Assembly (NCBI RefSeq): GCF_017639205.1
Contig: NZ_CP071139.1
Location: 1,116,001 to 1,180,000, forward strand
Length of the DNA: 64,000 nt
Direction of reading: 5' to 3'
DNA from: Streptomyces nojiriensis
GTDB lineage: Bacteria; Actinomycetota; Actinomycetes; Streptomycetales; Streptomycetaceae
Positions within the stretch are counted from its first letter, which is position 1. The number at the start of each line of letters is the position of its first letter. The notes below the pieces were generated by a model that was not told where the DNA came from, ran no database searches, and saw nothing but the letters and a program-made list of their open reading frames with translations. The translations under genes and the position numbers were made by a program. Shown one piece after another: positions 19,231 to 26,022 of this stretch.

Positions 19231-19270
19231 CCGACCGCACCACATATGCGAGGAAGACGGAGAGGGTGAG

Positions 19271-19882
19271 ATGGCCGGACCACTGTGGCCCCGCACTCGG
19301 CGGGGCTCGACCGATGAGGCACTGATCAAGTCGGTGTACGAGGAGCACGGTCACGCCCTGCTCGCGTACGCCACCCGGCTGACCGGAGACCGGGCCGCCG
19401 CCGAGGATGTCGTACAGGAGACGCTGATCCGGGCCTGGCGCCACTCCGAGGTGCTGGTCAACGGAAAGGGCTCGGTGCGCGGCTGGCTGCTCACGGTGGC
19501 CCGCAACATCGTCACCGACCGCTACCGGGCCAAGGCCGCCCGGCCGCCCGAGGTCTCGGGAGCCTCGTCCGCTCCCCCGGTGGAGGCGGACCACGCCGAT
19601 TCCGTGGTGGACAGCATGACGGTCCTGGGGGCCCTCGATCAGCTGTCGCCGGAACACCGCGACGTCCTGAAGGAGTTGTACTACCGACAGCTCAGCGTCG
19701 CGGAGGCGGCCGACAGCCTCGGCATCCCGGCGGGTACGGTCAAATCTCGCTCGCACTACGCCCTCAAGGCGCTGCGCGACGTCTTCAAGAGCGACGGATT
19801 CAGGGACATCGGTTCCAGAGAAGGAAAGCGATCGGGCAGGCCGCCCCAGCAGCCCGCCGGACTGCGTGAGGTGGTGGCATGA
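19271..19882 (+). CDS. ECF RNA polymerase sigma factor
   Basis: 203 aa from ATG 19271 after GAGAGGGTGAG. Region 2 is seen in YEEHGHALLAYATRLTGDRAAAEDVVQETLIRAWRH, followed by VRGWLLTVARNIVTDRYR. Region 4 is LDQLSPEHRDVLKELYYRQLSVAEAADSLGIPAGTVKSR. The last codons overlap the start of the anti-sigma gene (ATGA), so the two are translationally coupled. The arrangement and sequence resemble SigL/SigT-type ECFs with a ZAS anti-sigma; the inducing signal is unknown. Confidence 0.93.
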   Translation: MAGPLWPRTRRGSTDEALIKSVYEEHGHALLAYATRLTGDRAAAEDVVQETLIRAWRHSEVLVNGKGSVRGWLLTVARNIVTDRYRAKAARPPEVSGASSAPPVEADHADSVVDSMTVLGALDQLSPEHRDVLKELYYRQLSVAEAADSLGIPAGTVKSRSHYALKALRDVFKSDGFRDIGSREGKRSGRPPQQPAGLREVVA

Positions 19883-20604
19883 ACCGGCAGAGGCACGAGG
19901 AGGAACTGCTCGGCCCCTACGTACTCGGCGTCCTGGACACCGAGGAGATCCGCCGGGTCGAGGAACACACGAGCGGTTGCGTGCAGTGCCGGGAGGAGGT
20001 GGCCGCGTTGCGCGAGATGGAGGCGGCTCTGGGCGAGGTGCCCGACGAGGCGTTCCTCGACGGACCGCCGCAGGGCGGTGACCTGCTGCTCCAGCGCACC
20101 CTGCGGCAGATGCGCGGGGAGCGGGCCGGTGATTCGCGCAGGCGCGCGGGGCTCGCGGGACTGGCGGTGGCCGCTTCGCTGGCCGCCGTGTTCTGGGCCG
20201 GTACCCAGCTGGGTACGGGCGATCCGGATGCCGTCGCGCTGCCGGTGCCGCCGTCCCCGACGGCCACGGCGAACCCTTCGCCGCCGCCCGCCGGGACCAA
20301 GACGCTCTCGGCGACCGATCAGGCCTCGGGGGCGCGGATGACCGTGCAGATGACGCCCGCCATGAAGTGGGTGCGGGTGCGCGCGGCGGTCACGGGAGTG
20401 CCGCCGGGTGAACGGTGCAGGCTGATCGTGGTCTCCAAGAACGGCACGCGCACCACAGCCGGCGGCTGGGTCGTGGGCGGCCAGGAGAACGGCGAGGGCA
20501 AGGGCGCGGCGCTGGACGGATCGGCTGCCGTGGACCCGGCGGACGTCAAGGCGATCCTGGTCGAGAACGAGTCGGGCCGGATGTTCGTGTCCGTACCCGT
20601 CTGA
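19879..20604 (+). CDS. Membrane zinc anti-sigma factor
   Basis: 241 aa. The N-terminal ZAS domain has the H-x3-C-x2-C zinc motif HTSGCVQC (His30, Cys34, Cys37). A single TM helix (AGLAVAASLAAVFWAGTQLG, about 93-112) is followed by a Pro/Ser-rich stalk and an extracytoplasmic beta domain (about 145-241). It should hold the upstream sigma factor inactive at the membrane until an external or redox signal. It overlaps the sigma gene by 4 bp. Confidence 0.9.
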   Translation: MNRQRHEEELLGPYVLGVLDTEEIRRVEEHTSGCVQCREEVAALREMEAALGEVPDEAFLDGPPQGGDLLLQRTLRQMRGERAGDSRRRAGLAGLAVAASLAAVFWAGTQLGTGDPDAVALPVPPSPTATANPSPPPAGTKTLSATDQASGARMTVQMTPAMKWVRVRAAVTGVPPGERCRLIVVSKNGTRTTAGGWVVGGQENGEGKGAALDGSAAVDPADVKAILVENESGRMFVSVPV

Positions 20605-20629
20605 CCGGAGCGCGGGCGGGAACGTGACG

Positions 20630-20660
20630 GAGCCCGGGAGCATATCCAGCTCCCGGGCTC
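20630..20660. terminator. Terminator between anti-sigma gene and permuted tRNA array
   Basis: GAGCCCGGGAG / CTCCCGGGCTC gives a perfect 11-bp stem with a 9-base loop. It can end the sigma operon from the left and the minus-strand tRNA unit from the right. A further stem GTGTGC/GCACAC lies just beside it at 20662-20684. Confidence 0.65.
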
Positions 20661-20712
20661 CTGTGTGCCACCCAATTGCGCACACCGGCACGTTTAAGAG
20701 TCGCGGATCATT

Positions 20713-20790
20713 CTTAGATCGACGTGTTCTACCTTTGAACTACCGCGCCATGAGGAGAGGCACAGAGGGGACTTGAACCCCTATCCATCG
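20713..20790 (-). tRNA. Circularly permuted tRNA-like gene 2, CUA (amber) loop
   Basis: On the minus strand the 3' half comes first. It carries an anticodon 3' strand CGATG (20790-20786), a 3-nt variable loop, the T arm AGGGG-TTCAAGT-CCCCT and the acceptor strand CTGTGCC with U73. After eight bases (20757-20750) the 5' half follows: GGCGCGG, TA, the D arm GTTC-AAAGGTA-GAAC, A26, CGTCG and the loop ATCTAAG ending at 20713. GGCGCGG pairs with CTGTGCC at all seven positions (two G-U); CGTCG pairs with CGATG (one G-U). The loop has U33, anticodon CUA and A37, so it would read UAG if joined at G38/C39. GATCAT before the 3' half pairs with ATGATC after the 5' half, closing the cut anticodon loop. 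No CCA is encoded. Confidence 0.75.
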
Positions 20791-20862
20791 ATGATCGTCC
20801 ACGCTCGGTCGATCCGGTGTTCGGCGGCGAATACTGAGACTGGAGCGATAATCTGAGATTGA

Positions 20863-20946
20863 AGGGCCGCCTCTACCAGCTTGGGCCACCCCGGCTCGGT
20901 AATGCCGGGGGAGGGATTCGAACCCCCAACTGACACCCTCGTTCAG
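20863..20946 (-). tRNA. Circularly permuted tRNA-like gene 1, GAA-containing loop
   Basis: The 3' half (20946-20903) comes first: loop CTGAACG, strand AGGGT, variable GTCAGTT, T arm GGGGG-TTCGAAT-CCCTC, acceptor CCCCGGC and A73. Only seven bases (TTACCGA) separate it from the 5' half (20895-20863): GCCGGGG, TG, D stem GCC/GGC around AAGCTGGTAGA, G26, GCCCT. GCCGGGG pairs perfectly with CCCCGGC, and GCCCT with AGGGT (one G-U), with normal spacing. If joined at 31/32, the anticodon would be GAA (Phe codons), but C37 is atypical. The 15 bases before the 3' half (20961-20947) pair with 20864-20850 after the 5' half at 13 of 15 positions. A GNRA hairpin TGCGC-GAGA-GCGCA lies upstream (20980-20967). 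No CCA is encoded. Confidence 0.72.
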
Positions 20947-21013
20947 CTTCAACATCAGTTTCAGCTTGCGCTCTCGCGCACCCCCTGCAGACATACAGAG
21001 GGAGTCTTCGGGG

Positions 21014-21745
21014 CTACTTGAACAAGTAGCCGAACACCGCGTCGCCGACCCGCTGGTCGGTGACCTCGGCGCTGTTGGCCTCCTCGCGGGCGAACTTGAC
21101 GGCCTGCTGGAGCTTCTCCACGCGGTCGATCAGCTCGTTGACCCGTCGGGCGGGCAGCGCACCGGAGAACTTCACGGTCGTCCAGTACCCGACCGGAACG
21201 TCCTCGTAGTACACCTCGACCTGCGCCGGGTGCTTCTCGGTGGCCTCGGCCTTCACGTGGTTGCGCGGCACCTTCTTGGTACGGATCGTGCGCACCGGGT
21301 CCGTCTTCCAGGAGTCCGTGGACGGGTCCAGGTTCCAGGATTCGGAGGCGTCCAGCACCGGCAGCTTCCGCACGAAGGTGTGCATGTCGGTGAGCTGCTT
21401 CTCCAGGAAGAGCAGGTAGGGCACGGGCACCTGCGCCAGCAGGACCGTCCCGTCCACGACGACATCGGCGGCCGCGGTGCGGTTGGCCCAGTCCTTGGTG
21501 GCCGTCACGTCGAACAGCCGCGTCAGGGTCCCCGCCGTCGCCCGCAGCACGTCCTCGGCCTTGACCTGCACCCGGGTGGACTCGGGCGGCAGCTGCTCGC
21601 CCTCCTCGTCCTTGGGCTGGTAGGTCCGGGAGATTCCGGCCAGCAGGGCGGGCTTCTGGACGTCGTGGTGAGCCTGGGTGAGCTCCTGGAGGGACTTGGA
21701 CTTGACGCCCTTTTCCACTGCGATGATCTGATTCAGCTTCGGCAC
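21014..21745 (-). CDS. Conserved-looking protein of unknown function, partner of permuted tRNAs
   Basis: 243 aa from GTG 21745. I do not recognise a characterised family. It is soluble, with no signal or TM segment. It has a basic N-terminal helix (MPKLNQIIAVEKGVKSKS), a central VPVPYLLFLEKQLTDMHTFV helix, a Trp-containing SESWNLDPSTDSWKTDPVR stretch and a C-terminal helix RRVNELIDRVEKLQQAVKFA. It starts 9 bp after the stop of the repeat protein and ends 34 bp before the leader helix of permuted tRNA 1, all on the minus strand. The stop is TAG. Its frame is the same as that of the upstream gene. An RNA-related role is inferred from position only. Confidence 0.8.
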   Translation of the reverse strand: MPKLNQIIAVEKGVKSKSLQELTQAHHDVQKPALLAGISRTYQPKDEEGEQLPPESTRVQVKAEDVLRATAGTLTRLFDVTATKDWANRTAAADVVVDGTVLLAQVPVPYLLFLEKQLTDMHTFVRKLPVLDASESWNLDPSTDSWKTDPVRTIRTKKVPRNHVKAEATEKHPAQVEVYYEDVPVGYWTTVKFSGALPARRVNELIDRVEKLQQAVKFAREEANSAEVTDQRVGDAVFGYLFK

Positions 21746-21754
21746 GTGATCAAC

Positions 21755-23167
21755 CTAGCAGCCGATTGTCCGATCATTCACCGGGATTTCCGGCACGTGC
21801 GCCCGGTCCAGCAGCCGGCGCATGTCCTGCGGCGGAAGCGCGGGGTTGGCGGCCGCGGCCGCCGCGGTGTGCGGGTCGGCGAGCAGTTCGCGGATCCGGG
21901 CCACGGGGAGCCGGGGGTCCCGGGCGGCAGCCCCGCGCGTATCGGGGTCCCGGCTGAGGCGGTCGAGGAGTTCCGGTTTCATGCCGGGGTCGCGCAGGGC
22001 CAGCCGCCGGCGTTCCGGGTCGGGCGAGTCGCCGAAGCGGGCGGCGAGCCCGGCGGCGGGGAAGCCCGGCCGGGTGACGAGCATGCCCACGGCGCGGTGG
22101 GTGCCGTTCAGGTAGAGGTCGAGGAGCAGCTCGGGCGGCGGTTCCGGGTGGAACTCCGCGAGCAGCAGGCGTACGGCGAAGTCCGGGTCCCGCGCCAGCA
22201 GTTCGACGGCGTCGGCCGGCAGGCCGGGGCAGACCGCGGCGCTGCGCCGCAGCCAGGTGTGCGCCGAGCGGGCACACCGCCGCAGGAACTCGGCGTCCTC
22301 GCGGCGCTCCCACACCCAGTCGAGGGCGGGCAGCCGCTCCTCGGCGTCCACGGTGTAATCGATGGCGGCGCGCTCGGACTCGCTCAGCTCGGGACGGGCG
22401 GAGACCCGGAGCCGGACCTGCGGATCCGGATCGACTGCCAGGCGCGCCACCAGGTCGGGCGGCAGGGTGGGGTTGGCGGCGACCGCCGCGAGCCGTCCGC
22501 CCTCGGCGACCACGCGTTCGGCGAGCTCCCGGGTGAGCCGGCCGGTCTCCAGGATGTCGATCACCTGCCACGAGTCGCCCAGTTCCCCGACCAGCCAGGT
22601 GGTCGCTTCTTCGTCCTCGTGGCAGATGCGCGCGGCGGCTTCCCGCCGGACGCCGGGATCCTCGTCGTGCAGGAGCCGTTCGCGGGTCTGCCGCGCGAGC
22701 CGGTCCCAGGCACGGCAGGACGCCCGGCGGAACAGGGGGTCCTCATGGTCCGCGAGGGGCGCCAGGATGTGGTGGGGCGTCGCGCCCGACGCGACCAGTT
22801 CGTAGGGCACCAGGGGGTGCGGGTGGGCCAGCAGCCGTGCGTACGCGTGGTCGGGCAGGGGTTCCGCCCGCCGTCGGTACGCTTCGGGACCCATGGCGAG
22901 CGCGAGGACGATGCGCGGATCGGGATCGTCGAGCAGCCGGGCGCGCTGGCCGGGGTCGGCCTCGGCGTTCTCCGCGAAGGCGCACCGCACCCGGCGGTCC
23001 GGGTGCACGAGGATCGCGTCGACCACCTCCGGCGGCAGGACGGTCCGCCGGGGAACCACCCATCGCACCCACTCGTCTTCGAGGCCGAGCAGCCGGAGCA
23101 GCACGTCCGGCGGTGCCGCTGTGTTCAGCAGGAGCCCGTGCAGCAGCCCCGTCCACGGGTCGTCCAT
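21755..23167 (-). CDS. HEAT/LRV-type helical repeat protein
   Basis: 470 aa from ATG 23167, GGGAGGGG upstream. It is composed of recurring about 24-residue helical units with patterns such as LPPEVVDAILVHPDRRVRCAFAEN, DPDPRIVLALAMGP, NPTLPPDLVARLAVDPDPQVRL and LPADAVELLARDPDFAVRLLL. These are leucine-rich-variant/HEAT-like solenoid repeats used for protein binding. No catalytic motif is visible. It ends in TAG; the three codons after TAG lead in frame into the GTG start of the 243-aa protein, so amber readthrough would give a 717-residue fusion. First gene of the minus-strand unit ending in the permuted tRNAs. Confidence 0.75.
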   Translation of the reverse strand: MDDPWTGLLHGLLLNTAAPPDVLLRLLGLEDEWVRWVVPRRTVLPPEVVDAILVHPDRRVRCAFAENAEADPGQRARLLDDPDPRIVLALAMGPEAYRRRAEPLPDHAYARLLAHPHPLVPYELVASGATPHHILAPLADHEDPLFRRASCRAWDRLARQTRERLLHDEDPGVRREAAARICHEDEEATTWLVGELGDSWQVIDILETGRLTRELAERVVAEGGRLAAVAANPTLPPDLVARLAVDPDPQVRLRVSARPELSESERAAIDYTVDAEERLPALDWVWERREDAEFLRRCARSAHTWLRRSAAVCPGLPADAVELLARDPDFAVRLLLAEFHPEPPPELLLDLYLNGTHRAVGMLVTRPGFPAAGLAARFGDSPDPERRRLALRDPGMKPELLDRLSRDPDTRGAAARDPRLPVARIRELLADPHTAAAAAANPALPPQDMRRLLDRAHVPEIPVNDRTIGC

Positions 23168-23316
23168 GCCCGGCCCCTCCCCCGTTGATCCGAAGCGGGC
23201 AGCGTAACAAGGAAGCCCACAGCCGGACCGATCATCACATTGCGGTCCATGACATCCTGTGACGTCATGACTCGCCGGACGTATCGGCGGACGTCCGGGG
23301 AATTTGGGGAAGGTCC

Positions 23317-24222
23317 ATGAGGCTCTGCTTCCTGGTGGAGGAGCACTACCGCCACGACGGCATGCCGAACGAGGTGATCCGGCAGCTGACCGCGTGGGGG
23401 CACAGCGTGGACGTCGTGCGGCCGGGCGGCTCGCTGCTGCGCATGACCGAGGTGGTGGACGCGGGTGCGCACGACGCGTGGGTCCTCAAGACGGTCTCGG
23501 GCGGCCCGGGTCTGACGCTGCTCGAAGCGGCCGCCGCGGCCGGGACGACCACCGTCAACGACGCCCGGTCGATCCGGGGCGTACGGGACAAGGCGCTGGC
23601 CGCCGCCCTCGGGCGGGGCCGGGGGCTCCCGCTGCCGCCGACGTACGCCGTGGCCCGCCCCGAGCTGCTCAGGGAGATACCGGCGGCGGAGTACCCGCTC
23701 GTCGTCAAGCCCGCCGACGGCAGTTCGGGGCGGGCCGTGCACCTGGTGTCCTCGCCGGAGCGGCTGGAGTCGCTGCTGCCCGTGCTCGCGGGCGAGGGCC
23801 TGCTCATCGCCCAGCCGTACGTGCCCAACTCGGGCACGGACATCAAGGTGTACGCGGTCGGCGGGGAGCTGTTCGCGACCGAGCGGTGCTCGCCGCTGCA
23901 CCCGGACCCCTCGGTACGGGAGCGCCGCGTGCCGCTGTCGGCCGAGGTGGCGGCGATCGCCGCCCAGGTGGGGGCGGTCTACGGGCTGGACCTGTACGGC
24001 GTGGACGTACTGCTGGGCCCGGACGGGCCGGTGGTCGTCGACGTGAACGACTTCCCGAGCTTCCGCCAGGTGCCGGACGCGGCCGCGCGGGTGGCGCGGG
24101 CGGTCCTGGAGCTGGCGCGGGCGGGCGGCTCCACGCAGCCGCCGGCGCCCGTGGCGCTGCCGTACCCGCTGCCCCTGTCGATCCCGGCGCAGGTCTCGGC
24201 CGTGGGGGGCGACGGCGCGTGA
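23317..24222 (+). CDS. ATP-grasp ligase (RimK-like), first of tandem pair
   Basis: 301 aa from ATG 23317 with GGGGAAGG upstream. After a pre-ATP-grasp domain, the ATP-grasp fold shows YPLVVKPADGSSGRAV (phosphate loop, about 130-145), LLIAQPYVPNSGTDIKVYAVGG (adenine and metal region) and the metal triad GPVVVDVNDFPSF (about 230-242). RimK/LysX-like enzymes join a carboxylate to an amine via acylphosphate. The stop overlaps the next gene (GTGA), so the two ligases are co-translated and probably act together. Substrates unknown. Confidence 0.85.
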   Translation: MRLCFLVEEHYRHDGMPNEVIRQLTAWGHSVDVVRPGGSLLRMTEVVDAGAHDAWVLKTVSGGPGLTLLEAAAAAGTTTVNDARSIRGVRDKALAAALGRGRGLPLPPTYAVARPELLREIPAAEYPLVVKPADGSSGRAVHLVSSPERLESLLPVLAGEGLLIAQPYVPNSGTDIKVYAVGGELFATERCSPLHPDPSVRERRVPLSAEVAAIAAQVGAVYGLDLYGVDVLLGPDGPVVVDVNDFPSFRQVPDAAARVARAVLELARAGGSTQPPAPVALPYPLPLSIPAQVSAVGGDGA

Positions 24223-25016
24223 AGATCGGCCTGATCACCCCGGAACCCGGGCATCCGCTGCTGGCGGACACCACGGCCCTGCTCGCCCCGGAACACGAGG
24301 TCGAAGCCCTCGATCCGGTCACCCTCGGGGACGTGCCGCTGCCGCTCGCCGAGGTGTACCTGCTGAAGTCGCGGACACCGCACGCCCTGGGCCTCGCGCG
24401 CTACCTGGAACGGCGGGGAGCGATCGTGGTGAACTCCGCCTCCGCCACCGCGCTGTGCCAGGACCGCACGGCGATGGCCGAGCTCGCCCTGCGGGCCGGA
24501 CTGCCCTTCGCCGCGACCCGTACGCACGACTCCTTCGGGGTGTGGGCGGCCGGGGCCCGGCTCGACGCCCCCGTGGTGGTCAAGAGCCGGTACAGCCGGC
24601 GGGGCGACCTCGTCGCCCGCGTCGACGACGTGGCACGCCTGCGGGAGTTGGCGCGGGACCGGCCGCACGAGCCGGTCGTGGTGCAGGAGTACGCGCCCAA
24701 CAGCGGCTGGGACCACAAGCTGTGGGCCATAGGGGACCAGGTCTTCTCGGCCCTGCGCCGGTCCGAGCTGTCCCCCGGGGGCCGCGGCCCCACCCGTCCC
24801 CTGCCCCTGGCGGAACTGCCGTCCGGCTGGGCCGATCTGGTGCGCGAGGCGGGCGCGGTGTTCGCACTGGAGGTCTACGGCGTGGACATCATCGACACCG
24901 GCGGCGGAACACCGCTGATCGTGGACATCAACGCCTTCCCCGGTGTCCGGGGCCAGGCCGGCGCCCCGGAGGCCCTCGCGGCACTGGCCCTGCGCCGGGC
25001 CGCGGGGCGTGTCTAG
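24219..25016 (+). CDS. ATP-grasp ligase (RimK-like), second of tandem pair
   Basis: 265 aa from GTG 24219, overlapping the first ligase by 4 bp. It has APVVVKSRYSRRGDLVARV, VVVQEYAPNSGWDHKLWAIG and the metal motif GTPLIVDINAFPGVRG, parallel to those of the first protein, showing a duplication-and-divergence pair. The phosphate loop has SRRGDL in place of the usual Gly/Ser-rich turn, so its donor specificity or activity could differ. A DMT transporter gene follows 109 bp downstream in the same direction. Confidence 0.85.
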   Translation: MKIGLITPEPGHPLLADTTALLAPEHEVEALDPVTLGDVPLPLAEVYLLKSRTPHALGLARYLERRGAIVVNSASATALCQDRTAMAELALRAGLPFAATRTHDSFGVWAAGARLDAPVVVKSRYSRRGDLVARVDDVARLRELARDRPHEPVVVQEYAPNSGWDHKLWAIGDQVFSALRRSELSPGGRGPTRPLPLAELPSGWADLVREAGAVFALEVYGVDIIDTGGGTPLIVDINAFPGVRGQAGAPEALAALALRRAAGRV

Positions 25017-25125
25017 GGGGTGTCCTGCCGGTCGGGCACGTCCGGACGGGGGAATGCGCCAGGCGTGACGGCCGTGGCCCGGTGTCGTGGCACGGAGGGG
25101 CGGCGGGCGCCGTGAGGATCGGGGC

Positions 25126-25980
25126 ATGGGCGTCGTACTGCCGGTCCTCTTCGCGCTGTTCGCGGCGTTCAGCAACGCGCTCGCCACCGTGCTCCAGCGG
25201 CGCGCCGCGCTCACCGTGCCGCAGAGCGACGGCTTCCGCCTCGGTCTGGTCCTCGATCTGCTGCGGCGCCCGCTGTGGATCGGCGGCATCCTGGCCGTGA
25301 TCGCGGCGGGGGTCGGGCAGGCCCTCGCGCTGGCCACCGGCGCGCTGGCGCTCGTACAGCCGCTGTTCGTGCTGGAGCTGCCGCTCGCACTGCTGATCGC
25401 CTCACTGATGACGCGCCGGCGGCTGCCGCGGGCGATGTGGCTGGCCGTGGCGGGGGTGGTGGCGGGGCTCGGGGTCGCGCTCGTGGCCGCCTCGCCCATG
25501 GGCAACCGGACGCACGTGCCGCCGGAGCGCTGGGTGGTGGCCCTGTCGGCGTGCGCGGTCGTCGTGGCCGCCCTGGCAGTGGCCGGGCTGCGCCTGCCGC
25601 CCGGCCGTGCCCGGGCCGGCTGCCTCGGTGCCGCCACCGCCGTCTGCTACGCGCTCACCGCCGCGCTGATGAAGTCCGCCGTGCACGTCCTCGACGACGA
25701 CGGCTTCGTCGCCTTCCTGACGACCTGGGAGACGTACGCCTTCGGGGCGAGCGGCATCTGCGCCCTGCTCCTGCTGGAACACGCCATGCAGGGCGGCCCG
25801 CTGGTCGCCTCGCAGCCCGCGCTGACCCTGGGCGACGCGAGCATCAGCATCGCGCTCGGGGTGGTGCTGTACGAGGAGCACCTGCGGTCGGGCTGGTGGC
25901 TGCTCCCCCAGCTGCTGGGCATCGCCCTGATCTGTGCGGGCGTCCTGGCACTGGCCCGGGCCGGGGAGGGCGCGCCGTGA
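25126..25980 (+). CDS. DMT-superfamily (EamA-like) transporter
   Basis: 284 aa from ATG 25126. There are about nine or ten hydrophobic helices in two halves; each half carries the DMT pattern (SNALATVLQRRAAL..., ALTAALMKSAV...) and ends QPLFVLELPLALLIAS or QPALTLGDASISIALGVVLYEE, the EamA signature at the end of each repeat. Likely an exporter of an amino-acid-like or peptide product, plausibly that of the upstream ATP-grasp pair; this is inferred from gene order. Confidence 0.8.
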   Translation: MGVVLPVLFALFAAFSNALATVLQRRAALTVPQSDGFRLGLVLDLLRRPLWIGGILAVIAAGVGQALALATGALALVQPLFVLELPLALLIASLMTRRRLPRAMWLAVAGVVAGLGVALVAASPMGNRTHVPPERWVVALSACAVVVAALAVAGLRLPPGRARAGCLGAATAVCYALTAALMKSAVHVLDDDGFVAFLTTWETYAFGASGICALLLLEHAMQGGPLVASQPALTLGDASISIALGVVLYEEHLRSGWWLLPQLLGIALICAGVLALARAGEGAP

Positions 25981-26022
25981 GGCCCGGTAGCCTGCGGGTC
26001 GGTCGAGCGGAGGGCGGGATCC

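Noticed and set aside
20713..20946. One ordinary tRNA with an intron: 5' half GCCGGGG... joined to the 3' half ...CTGTGCC
   Set aside because: These acceptor strands do not pair, whereas each pairs completely with the partner on the other side; only the permuted reading gives two full sets of stems.
20850..20961. Alternative fold of tRNA 1 with stem CTTCA/TGAAG, loop ATCTCAG and a long variable arm
   Set aside because: It leaves four unpaired bases between the D stem and anticodon stem; GCCCT/AGGGT gives normal spacing, so CTTCA/TGAAG is better explained as part of the leader-tail helix.
20702..20961. tmRNA or two-piece (permuted) tmRNA
   Set aside because: No tag-peptide frame or tmRNA acceptor (GGGGNTG...CCACCTCCA type) is seen, and both units have complete D and anticodon arms.
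20740..20994. 84-codon minus-strand frame over the permuted tRNAs
   Set aside because: It overlaps both tRNA-like units, has no RBS or family features, and its translation simply reflects the structured RNA sequence.
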